Shown here one piece after another: positions 32,856 through 45,008 of a DNA stretch of 64,000 nt. Under the pieces are notes generated by a model that made no database searches, was not told the origin of the DNA, and saw only the letters and a list, made by a program, of their open reading frames with translations. This DNA is from Setomelanomma holmii (Eukaryota; Ascomycota; Dothideomycetes; Pleosporales; Phaeosphaeriaceae), in assembly GCA_010015745.1 (NCBI GenBank), contig ML978240.1, positions 84,219 through 148,218 of the forward strand. Direction: 5' to 3'. Each line of letters starts with the position of its first letter. Position 1 is the stretch's first letter. A program made the position numbers and the translations under genes.

Positions 32856-35800
32856 GCAGGTATGAGCAAGTGCAAGTGAAAGAGAGATGCATGAAAAGAT
32901 ATGGGTAAGACAGGGCTCAAGACATGGATGTGATAGACCAGATGGATGGGTAGATGGATACACAAGATGGAGTTGAGCTTTGCACATACCAAGCGTTTGG
33001 TATGTTTGGTGGCCTCGATACCCAACATCCGCGGCAAAGAAATGAATAGCACGAGTAACGTCACAAGCTTGCTCGACCTGCCTTCCATGAACAATTCCTT
33101 TGCACCATTGTGCTTTGACCTTAACGAGCATGTCGAAAGAACTTGCGCCTGTGCGGCTCGCGATTGACTTACAAGACTTACGGCTATGTTCTTTTTCTCT
33201 TCATGCGAGTGCCACATGCGACCCCTCAACCTACCGTTTATTCTTCCACGGGTACTATGCCACATCTCGAAGCACTCTGTACAGGTGCGCCTGCAAGAGA
33301 TGCAAAACAAACGAAGAGCGCGTTCCATCATCTCACTCTCACCTCGCAAACACAGAGACTAGGAGACAAAGTACCAAAGCATCGCAGGAGAAATACAAGC
33401 CTAACAACACAGAACTATTTACAACTTACATGAAGCTGTAGACCTCAATTTCACCTAATGTTCAACATATTGAGGCCCATTAAGGACTTACCGTAGACTG
33501 ATTGGCCGGTGATGAAGGTCGAGTATTTCTGTTCACGAACATATTGACTTTGAGGAGGCTGAGGTACGGTGCACGCTAGGAAGATATTTCAGTATGCCTA
33601 AGACTCGGAGATCTTTCTGCTGGTTGTGAGTTGCGGGTGTTGAGATGGTTGGAATCCAAAGTAAGATGTGGGAATGGTTGAGTCAGGCATCGAGCCCATG
33701 AGATCCATCGACGAAGTTTGAGGGGATATGCATGATCAATAGATACACAACCAGATCGACGGGGTCAAGACATCTCGACTTATTCGATTGTGTCGTGCTG
33801 GGTGTGTTCTTCTTATGCTATACATGTACAAGATGTTGTCCATGTTGGCGGACGTCAATCTGAGATGTTAACAGAGTGCGGGGGCGAGGAGTCTAGAGCA
33901 TGCAAGGCCGAACCTGGTGAAAGCCTGCACCACTCGAGAGCCCATTTCAGTGGCTATCGAGACCATGTTGCGTGAACAACCGTGCTGTGCCGGAGTTTTC
34001 AACATTGTCAAAGCCCGCCTACCGATACTCTGACGAGGCGAAAATTCGCAAAATCTTCCACGCAATGATGTCGGCTCCCCACTACAATCTTTTCACTTCA
34101 GCCGCGCAAACATACTTGACATCGATGCTCGAGTAACCTTCCCTCCGGAACGTTGCACCTAGGACCATCTTACAAACCGACTTACCTAGCAATGCATTTA
34201 AGATTGCGGTTACATCATAACTCCGCTACCATACCTCCACTACTGCCCTCCCACCCCAACCTCCCCAACTAGCAGCTCTACGTATCGATAAGCCTGCGTA
34301 GCCAGTCCCACCTGCAGACACCGATGCATCTAAATGTTAGCAGATCTTCTAGCGCGGGTGTAATGATTAGTGTACCTAGGTGTCTATGCAAGACCGGTAG
34401 AGTTCCCCAATCAAGACATGTGTAAGACGGGACAGACGTGCTTTTAGTTAAGGACTAGAGAAAGGATAGGGTTCTTCCTTAGTCTATGATGCGGGCTGGG
34501 GAGGCTTTCATGCAATAGCTGCAATCGGAAGGGAAGGAACATTTCGGATGTCGTGCACAATGTGGTTGTGGTTGTTTGATACGAGTGTCTTGCTTTGTTA
34601 CTTTGTGATGGATCTGTCCTGCGTGAGGGCGCACCCGCCGAAACAACCCTCACAATGCGCTTTGGCGAGAGACGCCGAGTTGAGTGGGCTGAGACTAGAG
34701 GAAAGGAAAGCATGCTTGTCGCAGAAAATATAGGCATAAAGGAAAATTTTGTCAAAAGTGAATTGGCTGATTGGCCAACTGGCAGAACAGCGCGTAGTCA
34801 AAACTCCACATACCAGGATTTTGCCCTACCCGTTGACACATGAACGTTCAGCGAACGATAACCCACCACGTTGCATCGAGGCTTGTCTCAACACGGCTGA
34901 ACTCTTGCACACGTTCGATCCGACTGGCAGGACTGACATGCCAAATTTCCAGCGTGCATATGCGGTACTTAGCCACGTTGCGATATAGGTCTTATCGTCC
35001 CGTGCCTTACAGCAGAGGCAGGGGTTCCACAAACGTCACGTCGGCAGTATGCGTGAAGTCTGAGTGGAGCGTAAAGTGCGCAGGTGCAGATGGCTGCTGA
35101 TGGTGCATTTAAGTGTCATAATTGCCATACGTCGTGTTTGCGTCACGACTGCAGAGAGAATATGCTCTGTCGGGAGCGATGTGATGGGTGGTGAACTGGA
35201 GTCAGTGAAGTGTGTCGCAACCGAGGTGCATCGAATGCGCTGTTGAAAACGACCAAGACTGCACGTGAACAAGCTGTGCATCGCTGAGAACGCACACCCT
35301 GCAGCTGTTGAGAAATGATAGTGTGAGCGACTCGCGCAGTGAAGACTCGAGTCGAAGGGAAAAGGTTCTGGAAGAGTCAGTCTCCACCATTGTCGCGGCG
35401 ACAAGGAGGCCGCGCAAGCATCATTCCCAATCACAACGACCATGATCCACTGCGGCGGCGATCGCAATTGCGCGGCCATCATTTGCTTCCCCAGCCCGTT
35501 GAGCCGTGCGCCGCGGGTGACGATGCGCAGTGCGTGGTCGCTCGCAGCCAGCGCTCGCAGTGAAGCGCATCACGACGTCGCTCTGTCGTCGCGTGTGGTG
35601 CCGCCATGGGCGTATGGAGATGCACCACGTTCAACAAGCGTGCAAGCCTGTTTTGCATTGGCGCTGGTCCAGGTCCGCTGTCTGAAACTTCCGGTTCCTG
35701 GCTCAGGAACACCAATCATCGTCGGCGAGCATGAGGCCCCACCTCTCAGGCACCACCTCCCATTCGCTCCACCCAGATTAGCAACGTTGATTGTCCGCAA

Positions 35801-36121
35801 CGCGCCATGCCACTTGCGTCGACAGGAGATGAGATGGGGCAGCCGGCTGAACTGTCTCTTGATCCTGCGTCTGGCCGCTCGCTTTCCCTTTTCTTCTCTC
35901 CCCTTCACCGTTGACCCAGGTATTTTATCCTATTGTCCCTCTCTTAAATACCAGCATATTCGCGCGTTCACTCATTCACGCTCGGATTGCTGTTCTGCGA
36001 CCAGTCACTCCTTTCGACTCCCAACTTAGCCGCCCACATATTCACGTACCGCGAATACTGTTGTTGAACGACTTTACGACCTCTTCGTCTTCCGAAAAAC
36101 GACCCCCAACAAACAATCATC
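32856..36121. other. 3.3-kb gene-poor region
   Basis: No gene supported on either strand. The longest frames (33100-33441 plus, 32852-33349 minus, 35442-36029 plus) lack domains, signal peptides and coherent splice structure. The last 240 bp contain a CT-rich stretch (35884-35945) that suits the promoter/leader of the gene at 36122. The region is more AT-rich between 33430 and 34450 than the coding neighbours. Confidence 0.45.
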
Positions 36122-37193
36122 ATGCGCTGCTCAACTGCTGTGGTGCTGAGCACTCTCGCCGTCGGCCAGGCCGCGGCTGCGCACAACCGTCACGCCAGCT
36201 TCCATGCTCGTCGCGAAGCGTGAGTCTTGCGCGCTGTCTCTTTCGCCGTAGATGCTGACATGTCGTAGTTCCAAGCGTGGCGCTGACAATGCCGTCAACT
36301 GGGACGCCGTCGCATACGACCTCAAGGACGTCAATTGGGATGAGATCAACTGGAGCTCCGTCTTCGCGTCCACGTCCACGTCCACGCCCGCGGCCAAGGC
36401 CACCCCGACTCCACAGGCCCAGAAGCCTTCTTCTGCTGCCGCATCGCCTACCCCCGAGGCGAAGAAAGCCGACGTGACCCCAGTGGCCTCGTCCGCAAAG
36501 CCTGCTCAGAGTTCCAAGGCCGCCGCGACTTCTGCTCAGGTCCAGACTCAGAGCACGACCAGCGACCTCGTCAGCGACGTGATGAACGGCGTTGCCGCCA
36601 TTGCCAGCACTCTTGGTGCGCTGACCGGCACCAACTCCAAGACCAACAACGGTGGAATCTGGATCGGAACTGACAGCGACTGGGGCATGGAGGTCACCAA
36701 CGCTGGTAGCCAGCAGGCTGTCTTCTACTGCTGGCAGGCCAACGGCTTCTCTGGCATGTCCATCAACAAGAACGCCCCTGCCATCTCCGTTGGCCTAGCG
36801 CCTGGTCAGAAGGTCGATCTTGCCTTCGCTGCCAATGTTCCCGCTACTTGCGCCCGTGCGACCAAGAGCTCTGTGCTCGCTCTCTTCGGCGGTATCAAGG
36901 ACACCTGGGCTGAGGTCACCTTCGGCAGCAGCGGTGCCTTCGATGTCTCTCGCAATGTCAACATGAAGGGCAGCAGCATCAGCATGGTTGGCTCCAAGTG
37001 CACATCCGACATGAACACCTGCGTCTTCAGGTGCGCTGACACAAGTGCCGACTCGTGCGAGACTGGCTACACTCTCGACAACTGCAATGCTGGCAACGGT
37101 GGTGGCGGTGGCTACGATTCCGTCATGGCTGGTGTTGGTGGCGGCTGCGCCATGGGCAGCTCGGGCGAGAAGATCAAGGTCTCCTTCTCCTAA
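36122..37193 (+). CDS. secreted protein, Asp f 4-like / thaumatin-fold-type candidate
   Basis: Exon 1 is 36122-36219 (signal peptide MRCSTAVVLSTLAVGQAAAA). A 49-nt intron follows, 36220-36268 (GTGAGT..CGTAG). Exon 2 is 36269-37193; 340 aa in frame. A Kex2-type SKR site follows the signal peptide. Then comes a Ser/Thr/Pro/Ala linker of about 100 residues with an in-frame run of Thr-Ser repeats (codons near 36366-36390), likely O-glycosylated. The C-terminal domain (about 185-340) begins GGIWIGTDSDWGMEVTNAG and contains six to eight Cys plus a Gly-rich segment before the end. The layout (signal, dibasic, Ser-rich linker, C-terminal domain) resembles fungal proteins filed under Asp f 4-like allergens. 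Family placement is tentative; secretion is well supported. Strong C-biased codons suggest high expression. Confidence 0.75.
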
Positions 37194-38492
37194 ACGCAGC
37201 ATCATCTGGTTGGGTCGGCGTTGGACATCGTCCTTGGTTGCTTGAACTTGTGCATATCCTCTTCCTCATACCCCTTAACTTTGCTGCTTTGGATATGTCC
37301 CTTCAAACTCGGCAATGTATCTGGACACATCATGGCTTCCTGCAAGATACCCACTCGCATCGCTTCTGGGTACTCGTCAATCGTTCACTTGGACGCAGGC
37401 GCCAACCGTCTCTTAGTGGTCAATGTCTTCGTGTATAATTGTCTAGAATTGTTAGCTGCGAATCTCAAAAGTACAAAACAATTGGTTCTTTTCGCTTTGC
37501 TGTGTGACATGATCGTCGCGTATATAATTGCCTAGTCCTGTGGATGGGCGGCTGCTTCCGATGAGTCCATTGTCCTGTCTGGTCAAGCATGAGTACAAGG
37601 CCATCCAGTGTTCGTCCGACAGCCAGTGACTGCTTATAGAACGCTCACAGCCAGGGAGAGTCGACTTTGTCCAACGGCGAGTCCCGATCAGATCGATATG
37701 AAACGCGGTGTTTGCTGCATCTGAGACGGCGGCTAGCCAGAGTCACGAACAGGTCGACCTCGACTCCACTCCCATCGTGGGGTGAGAATGTCCGATCCTG
37801 TCAATATCGCAGCGCCAAATGCAAACATGACGCTCGATGCTCGACTTGTAGGGCTGCACATGATCTTGACGCGCTAAAATCTGCTGCTCGCAATATGTGA
37901 TGCAGGTGCGTTGTGATGATGTGTGTGAAGTGAAGTGCATGATGTGCACGTGAAGCAGGAAAGAGCGACAAATGGCAGATGTTATGGAAAGGGCCGTGGC
38001 AGTCGTCAGTACTTCATGACGTCGGGAGAAGTGCAACAGCATTGTGGAGAAATTGAAGAATGAGGGCAGGAGAAGCGGGGAAGAATGGGCATTGTTGTTG
38101 ACGAAACGAGGAAGGCACTACTGTGGGTGAGATGTGCGAACACTTCAGGAAGGCACGATGCCGGAAGGGCTCGCGAACAATCAAGCGTGATTTGGTACTC
38201 TGGACATGCAAGGCCACAGTATACTGCCCTTGGTACCCGGTTGCTCGGCACGCGATTAAGCAAGCGCAACTTCATAAGCAATATTGGAAAATATAGTTAG
38301 GATATACAGGTAAGGCGGATTATTTCAGTTTGACTTCATTGATACTGTCGCTGCTAATAAATTCCGCATATCCTATAGTCTAAGCCAGCCATTTACGCAT
38401 GGTACTTATGCATGGTCGATCCAAAGCGACCCCAGATATGGCTAGCTCCGAGAATGCAGGAATGAGATGCACTTTTAATCGCCAGCCTCAAT
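37194..38492. other. convergent intergenic region
   Basis: The 3' flanks of the secreted-protein gene and of KAR2 face each other over 1.3 kb. No open frame has coding features. Confidence 0.45.
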
Positions 38493-40686
38493 CTACAACT
38501 CGTCGTGATCAGGCTCAGCGTCATCCTCACCACCAGCGCCACCTGAGCCGTAAAGCTTGGAGGTGATGGGGTAAGCGACATCAGACAGCTTCTGGAACTG
38601 CTCATCGAAGTCTTCAGAAGCGGCGGTTGCGGCGTTCTCCTCGAGCCAATCCTGGGTCTCCTTGACGGCGTCCTTGATGGTCTCCTTGTCGTCATCGTCA
38701 ATCTTGCCGCCGAGACCCTCCTCGTCGTTGACCTGGTTCTTGAGGCTGTAGGCGTAGTTCTCGAGCTTGTTGCGGGACTCAATGCGCTCGCGGTTGGCCT
38801 TGTCCTCCTCTGCGTACTTCTCGGCCTCTTCAACCATGCGCTCAATGTCTTCGGTGCTGAGACGGCCCTTGTCGTTGGTGATGGTGATGCTCTCAGCCTT
38901 ACCGGTGCCCTTGTCAACAGCGGAGACCTTGAGAATACCGTTGGCGTCGAGCTCGAAGGTGACCTCAATCTGGGGAACACCACGGGGCGCGGGACTATAT
39001 GCTCGTTAGCATGAATTCGTCATCACAAGATCTCGGATGAGACTTACGGAATGTTGGTGAGCTCGAACTTGCCGAGGTTGTTGTTGTCCTTGGTCATGGC
39101 ACGTTCACCTTCAAAGACCTGGATCAGAACAACAGGCTGGTTATCGGCGGCGGTCGAGAAGATCTGGCTCTTCTTGGTGGGGATGTTGGTACCACGCTTG
39201 ATGAGAGTGGTCATGACGCCACCGGTGGTCTCAATACCGAGAGTGAGCGGGTTGACATCCATAAGAATGAGCTCGTCGGTAGCCGAGTCACCAGCAAGAA
39301 TACCGCCCTGAACGGCAGCGCCGAAAGCGACAGCCTCATCGGGGTTGACGTCCTTGCGAGCCTTCTTTCCGAAGAATTCCTCAAGCATAGCCTGGACCTT
39401 GGGGATACGAGTGGAACCACCAACGAGAACAATGTCGTCGATGTCAGCCTTCTTGAGCTTGGCGTCCTTGAGAACCTGCTCAACAGGTTTGAGAGTCTTC
39501 TTGAAGAGGTCGTTGTTGAGCTCCTCGAACTTGGCGCGGGTGAGAGTCTCAGAGAAATCCTTGCCCTTGTGGAAGGACTCAATCTCGATCTTTGTAGTCT
39601 TCTGGGACGAGAGCGTACGCTTGGCCTTCTCGACCTCGCGCTTCAGCTTACCCATGGTCTTAGCGTCCTTGGTGATATCGACATCGTTTTCCTTGTTGTA
39701 CTTCTTGACGAAGTGGTTGATGACGCGGTTATCAAAATCCTCACCACCAAGGTGAGTGTCACCAGCGGTAGACTGGACCTCGAAGACGCCCTCCTCAATG
39801 GTGAGAATAGACACATCGAAAGTACCACCACCGAGATCGTAGACGAGGACCTGACGCTCCTTCTTGTCGGCGACCTTGTCAAGACCGTAGGCCAAAGCGG
39901 CAGCGGTGGGCTCGTTGACGACACGGAGAACGTTGAGACCAGCGATAGTACCAGCATCCTTGGTGGCGGCACGCTGAGCGTCGTTGAAGTAGGCAGGGAC
40001 GGTAACAACGGCGTTCTTCACGGGCTCGCCGAGATAGCTCTCAGCAATCTCCTTCATCTTGCCAAGAACCATAGCTGAGATTTCCTCAGGTGTGAAAGTC
40101 TTCTCCTCCTTGTGGACCTCGACGCTGACGCGGGGCTGGCCGCTCTTGTTGATGACCTTGAAGGGGAAGTGCTTGATATCGTTCTGGACGGCCTTGTCGG
40201 TGAACTTCTGACCAATGAGACGTTTCTGCGACACTGTCAGTATTCGAATGTTGTGATTGTAAGGATCGCGATGCTTACAACGTCGAAAACAGTCCGGTGG
40301 GGATTGCTGGCGTACTGGTTCTTCGCGGCGTCACCAACCAGGCGCTCGTCATCGGTAAAGGCGACCCAAGATGGTGTGATACGATTACCTGGAGAACAAT
40401 TGTCAGCTTGAGTCTGATGCGGTGTCTCGTTTTGAGGAAACTTACCCTGGTCGTTGACCATGATCTCGACCTTTCCGTTCTTCATGATACCCACACAGGA
40501 GTATGTGGTTCCCAAATCAATACCAATGACGGGGCCGGAGACAGCATTGGCGTCCTCCTTGATGGGCTCCTGGTCGGCGGCGTGTGCTGTCTTCGCCAGC
40601 ATTAGACCGCCGACGAGGACGAGGAGAAGGTAGAAGGTAATGCTCCATGTTGAGCGCTTGCTGGCGCTCCGTGAGCTCCGAGCCAT
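38493..40686 (-). CDS. KAR2: ER Hsp70 chaperone BiP / Kar2
   Basis: Lumenal Hsp70 that drives translocation, folding, ER-associated degradation and unfolded-protein sensing. Minus-strand exons: 40686-40446, 40388-40279, 40225-39048 and 38994-38493; 676 aa in frame. A signal sequence of about 36 residues (hydrophobic ITFYLLLVLVGGLMLA) is followed by the nucleotide-binding domain: IGIDLGTTYSCVGIM, VVTVPAYFNDAQRAATKDAG, VNEPTAAALAYGLD, VLVYDLGGGTFDVS, VLVGGSTRIPKVQ. The interdomain linker and substrate domain follow (VNPLTLGIETTGG; IEVTFELDANGILKVSA). The protein ends in HDEL, the fungal ER-retention signal. All hallmark residues are present and the length is usual. C-rich codons fit an abundant protein. 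Confidence 0.97.
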
Positions 40687-40987
40687 TGTGTGTATGTGTG
40701 TGTTGTGAGAAGTCTTAGTGACTGAGGAAGCACGAATGCTGGGGCGGTGGCAGAAGCGAAACTCTTTGTGAGCTCGCTATGCTGGGTGGGCGGAGATCTC
40801 AGACGCTCCGGGTATCCAAAGGAAAAGTTGAAAGAAGAAAGGCGAGTTGCGGTGGACTCTCAAAGTGAGGACTGGAGAAGAAGAGTGCAGCCGGCGGAGT
40901 GCTGGCGTTATATGGAGGCAGGCTTCCGATCAATTCGAAGTGAACACCTTTGCGATTTTGAAATCACTGCCTGATTGGGCCTAGCGC

Positions 40988-40994
40988 GACGTCA
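40988..40994 (-). promoter_or_regulatory. possible UPRE/CRE-like element of KAR2
   Basis: On the minus strand the bases read TGACGTC, sharing the TGACGT core of bZIP (Hac1/ATF-type) sites, about 300 bp before the KAR2 start. An inverted CCAAT lies 10 bp nearer the gene. BiP promoters are induced by the unfolded-protein response through such sites in other fungi; the match here is short, so weak. Confidence 0.25.
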
Positions 40995-42979
40995 GTTTCC
41001 AAGCGCCACGGTGGTTCCTTCCCCAACCGCACGCACATCAGCCTCAATTTCACCTATTTTCATGCAGCGGTGTACAGGACACGTGTGATTGCCGCGGTGC
41101 GAGAATCTTCCACTGCACCCACTCAGGTCACTGCGCGCCTGGTGCGCAGTGATACTCTTCTAGGCACCACCACTGCCTGCCACGGGAGCTACAGCTGGCC
41201 TTACTCGCACTCAAGCATTGTAGCAGACTGCCCCTCCCCAATCGTGCTAGGTGCGGTAGCAAAGTCAGCCTCATCCACCAGCGACAGGCCTTCGCTCCAA
41301 GTGTCCACTGCGCAGCGGACTTGGATGCGGCAAAGACTGGCCATATGTTCACGATGCGCTTGCTGCACCAATGGCAACCGAGTACGCCAGATGTGACTCC
41401 TCGCTTGAGTGGCGACGTCTCCTGAACGTCTTCAACGGTACTGTTTCATCATGACTCTACAATATACTCGACACATGTGCAATGAGACTCGGGCTTGGCG
41501 AGTACAGTTGTCATTTCCCATCCACTGACCTCGACTTCAAGTTCGTGATCTGTGATATCATTCGGTTGTCACAACTGCTCCATGCTACTGTCACAACGTG
41601 GTGTTGTTCCTTATTTCCGCAAGCCTGCAGGCGTCCAAGGTCTCCATACCCGAATAATCTCCGATCCGACTCTTTGTTCTACCGCATGCCTCACTGCCAT
41701 GCCACCGAGTTTTCCTCTGAGCTTCCCGAATGCTTATCAGACCGCTTCAACTTCTCACCACATCGTGAATCTACTGCATTTGGTATCTTGAGCGACTGTT
41801 GATCACTGCACTAAAGTATTGGCATAATGAGACATCGTGTGTGGCCAGATCGTGCGTGTCTCAGCGTTGACTGGGAAATATTAATGTCTCGATAACATCC
41901 TTCTTGGTATGCTCAACGCGGCAATTATCTGTAATGGTGTTGAATCTAGAACTAAATATTGGCATCACTGCGGACCGACTGTTCTCTGGTTGGCCATGGA
42001 TTTCAAAGCGACATCGTCAGGTTGGAGCTGGTGGAGTTGTCTTGGATCATTCCCAGGCGCAGAGACGATCGGTCTCCAAACTCAGAAGCGCGAACTCCAA
42101 AATGTCCTTAGCATTGTCTCATGGCCAGTTCGAATGGACTGAGAGCTTGGCATTGAGAGACGAAAAAGTATGATTGCACATGAAGCGCCTAAAATCATTC
42201 GTACGGCAAGAGTGTCGAAGCGGCTCAAAAGGCTTCAGCACCAGTGAGCAGAATAATCGAATATTAAGCTTCACCTTAAGCGCCACGAGCGTCATCTCAA
42301 CACCAAACACCAGGTTAACTTTGTTAACATACTCAATCCGGTGTTTTCCACTCTAAAACATTGATCACAGCACTAGGGGCTTGGACGCCGTCGCTCGGCG
42401 CCACTTGTCACAGCAGCAGCTTGAGGCCGAACGTTCACCGCACGCACTATTGCCCCAAAATTTGCCACGCGATTATGGATTGCTGATAAATCCACAACAA
42501 CATTATGTTACATGTGCGTGTCTCTGAGGCATGCTTTGGTACGCTCGTATATGAGATGTGTATCGAGAACCTCCGGCGTGCTGCGTGTAGAGCATCAGAG
42601 GTGCTGAAGGAGGCAAGAGGCAATCCGCAAAATTCGCGAATCTGACGAATCGTATCAGTTCCAGCTTCTTGGCTGCACCTGTCAGAGATTTTCAGTAATC
42701 GCATAAGCCATGCTGTGGAGTGCTTACTGGTGCCTACTCGTGCCACACTAAGTTACTTGCATCTTCAGCTACTCCAGCGTAACCAAGCCAATTGCCGTGG
42801 TCTCAACGTTTTCATCCGCCATATCACCGGTGGTACCACTGTCGCAACATCATCTTACAAATCCAGACGCAGCTTTTGCTTGGTGCGCAGTGACGCTCGT
42901 GCCCAAATGGGGAAGGCGGGGCAGGGATCCGAAGGTGCGTTCCGAGTATGGACGTCACATAGGAAAGAGTGGGAGCCAT

Positions 42980-42985
42980 TATAAA
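42980..42985 (+). promoter_or_regulatory. TATA box of the OYE gene
   Basis: TATAAA, 104 bp upstream of the ATG at 43084, in an otherwise GC-balanced stretch. Confidence 0.5.
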
Positions 42986-43083
42986 GGCACAATCCGCTCC
43001 TACCCTTTGCTCCGATATCTATTAAATTATACAGCCTCCTCGCCCAACTCACGAATCACAAAAACTACAAAGCAACCGCAAAA

Positions 43084-44408
43084 ATGGGAGCTGAAGCCGA
43101 CACATCGAAACCTCATGGCCATCATGCCATTCCGAAAGATATTCCCGAGGATGCGGGACTACGAAACAAGGCTGCGCCGGGTGTAAGTTTAGTAAACAGT
43201 TCACACAAACTCAAATACTGACTTGACAGGTCTCATACTTCACTCCCGAGCAAGATCCACCAGCCGGTACGGCAATTGGCATGCTTGATGGTAGCTCGAA
43301 GATTCCGAAGCTCTTCACCCCACTTAAGCTCCGCGGGCTCGAAATCCAAAACCGCATTGCTCTCTCACCCCTGTGCCAGTACTCCGCTGAAGACGGCCAT
43401 CACACAGCATGGCATCTGACCCATCTCGGTGGTATTATCCAGCGTGGACCAGGTCTTACCCTCGTTGAAGCGACCGCCGTGCAAGCAGAGGGCCGCATCA
43501 CACCGGAAGACAGCGGCCTCTGGAACGATTCTCAAAAAGAGCCTCTCCGCAAACTTGTCGAGTTTGCTCACTCCCAGGGCCAGAAGATCGGCATCCAACT
43601 CGCGCACGCCGGCCGCAAAGCCAGCACCGTCGCCCCTTGGCTGAGCAAGGGTGATATCGCCGGCAAAGAGCTCAACGGCTGGCCTGACAATGTGTACGCG
43701 CCTTCCGCAATCGCTTTCAACGACCACCACTGCACGCCCAAAGAAATGACCCTCGACGACATCGAAGCCTTCAAGTCTGCGTTCAAAGCCGCCATCCTCC
43801 GCGCCCTCGACGTCGGCTTCGACACCATTGAAATCCACAACGCCCACGGCTACCTCCTCCACACCTTCCTTTCGCCCGCCTCCAACAAGCGCACAGACAA
43901 ATACGGCGGCTCCTTCGAAAACCGCGTCCGTTTGACTCTCGAAGTCGTAGATCTCGCCCGCACAACCATCCCCAAGGACATGCCTCTCATCCTCCGCATC
44001 AGCGCAACAGACTGGCTCGAGGAAGCCGGTATCGAAGGCTGGACCGTCGACCAAACAGTCCGTCTCTCCGAGCTCCTCGCAGACCGCGGCGTCGATCTCC
44101 TCGACGTCTCTTCTGGCGGCCTGCACGAGAAGCAGCACATCCACGGCGGACCGGGATACCAGGAACCTTTCGCCAAGGCCGTCAAGGACAAGGTTGGCGA
44201 CAAGATGCTTGTCGGCACTGTGGGAAGTATTACGAATGGAAAGCAAGCGAACGGGTACCTTGAAGACGACAATCTGGATGTGGCGTTCGTGGGCCGCATG
44301 TTCCAGAAGAACCCGGGACTGGTGTGGCAGTTTGCTGATGAGTTGGGTGTTGAAGGACGCTGGGCGAATCAGATTCGTTGGGGCTTTGGAGGCCGTGGCA
44401 AGAAGTAA
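43084..44408 (+). CDS. Old Yellow Enzyme-family NADPH:flavin oxidoreductase (YqjM type)
   Basis: FMN-dependent ene-reductase of the OYE superfamily; substrates are usually alpha,beta-unsaturated carbonyls. Exons 43084-43182 and 43230-44408 (47-nt intron, GTAAGT..GACAG, branch TACTGACTT); 425 aa. After a 60-residue N-terminal extension the TIM barrel starts at KLFTPLKLRGLEIQNRIALS. Visible family segments: SPLCQYSAEDG with the Cys of the thermophilic-like YqjM class, TLVEATAVQAEGRIT, IGIQLAHAGRKAS, and the substrate/FMN His pair in IEIHNAHGYLLHTFLSPASN, followed by RTDKYGGSFENR. FMN phosphate-binding is at VGTVGSI and VAFVGRMFQKNPGL. Nothing is missing. No secondary-metabolism cluster is visible around it, so a detoxification role is only an inference. 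Confidence 0.92.
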
Positions 44409-45008
44409 GTGGATTACTCTTGCTGCTAGTGCCTCTTAGACTTCGCGTGTCGATGATGTCAATGCATTGTGGCGTAGATTGAGGTGTTATGATACGTGCC
44501 TTGTAATATAGACGTGTGTCTGGATAGAGTTCTAATATCTGCTACACAGGGACGAAATCACGAAGAAGAACCAATACGCAAACGAGGCTGCGTTCACGCT
44601 ACATAAAGATAAATAGATCATATGAAGCCAATGACGTAGATTCTCTTAACTGATCAATTCATGCAAATATACTACACCAGCACCAGCACAAGCACCAATA
44701 GCCCTTTCCCCATGCCCACCACTTAGATCCACCTCCTCATCCTTCAAATCATTCCCCCAAGCAACCCCTCCACCTAATGAAGCGAATGGACGTCCGAGAC
44801 CAGCGGCATCGGTCTGGGTATCGAAACATGCGCGTGGAAAAACCAAGTCATCAAGCCCTCCCCATCTACACGTCGAAAGCCGTCGTTCAGAGAAAGTGTG
44901 GGTCAAAAGGCGAATGCTAGTGTCCAACAGCAGCAGAAGTGAACGCCAATGAATGCATGAGAGTAGTCAAGGAAATGGGTATCGAGCGCGTGAGACATGT
45001 TTCATGTG
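44409..45008. other. convergent intergenic region (OYE and KCH1 3' ends)
   Basis: Six hundred bases between two convergent genes. It contains one minus-strand open frame at 44646-44927, listed separately. Confidence 0.4.
44646..44927 (-). CDS. possible terminal exon of an unknown protein
   Basis: A 93-codon frame without an ATG. Its text (ACFDTQTDAAGLGRPFASLG; KDEEVDLSGGHGERAIGACA) looks protein-like and Gly-rich, ending in VVYLHELIS. It lies just downstream of KCH1 on the same strand and could be a 3' exon of an alternative transcript, a separate small gene with an unseen first exon, or chance. Unrecognised. Confidence 0.22.
   Translation of the reverse strand: MDTSIRLLTHTFSERRLSTCRWGGLDDLVFPRACFDTQTDAAGLGRPFASLGGGVAWGNDLKDEEVDLSGGHGERAIGACAGAGVVYLHELIS

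Larger units (their letters stand above)
40687..43083. other. 2.4-kb divergent region between KAR2 and the OYE gene
   Basis: No gene supported; open frames here are short and featureless. The KAR2-proximal part contains an ATTGG (CCAAT on the minus strand) at 40974-40978 and a GACGTCA at 40988-40994. The OYE-proximal part contains a TATA box at 42980. Confidence 0.45.

Noticed and set aside
32852..33441. Frames of 96-165 codons on both strands downstream of the Cys-rich gene
   Set aside because: 3' flanking sequence; no coding features on either strand.
35442..36029. 195-codon plus-strand frame upstream of the secreted gene
   Set aside because: Low-complexity text running into the CT-rich promoter of the next gene; no signal peptide or domain.
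38393..38983. 196-codon Ser/Arg-rich frame over the 3' end of KAR2
   Set aside because: Same-strand shifted reading of the KAR2 substrate-domain exon.
43365..44246. 293-codon minus-strand frame inside the OYE gene
   Set aside because: Exact antisense of a conserved enzyme; arises from codon bias.
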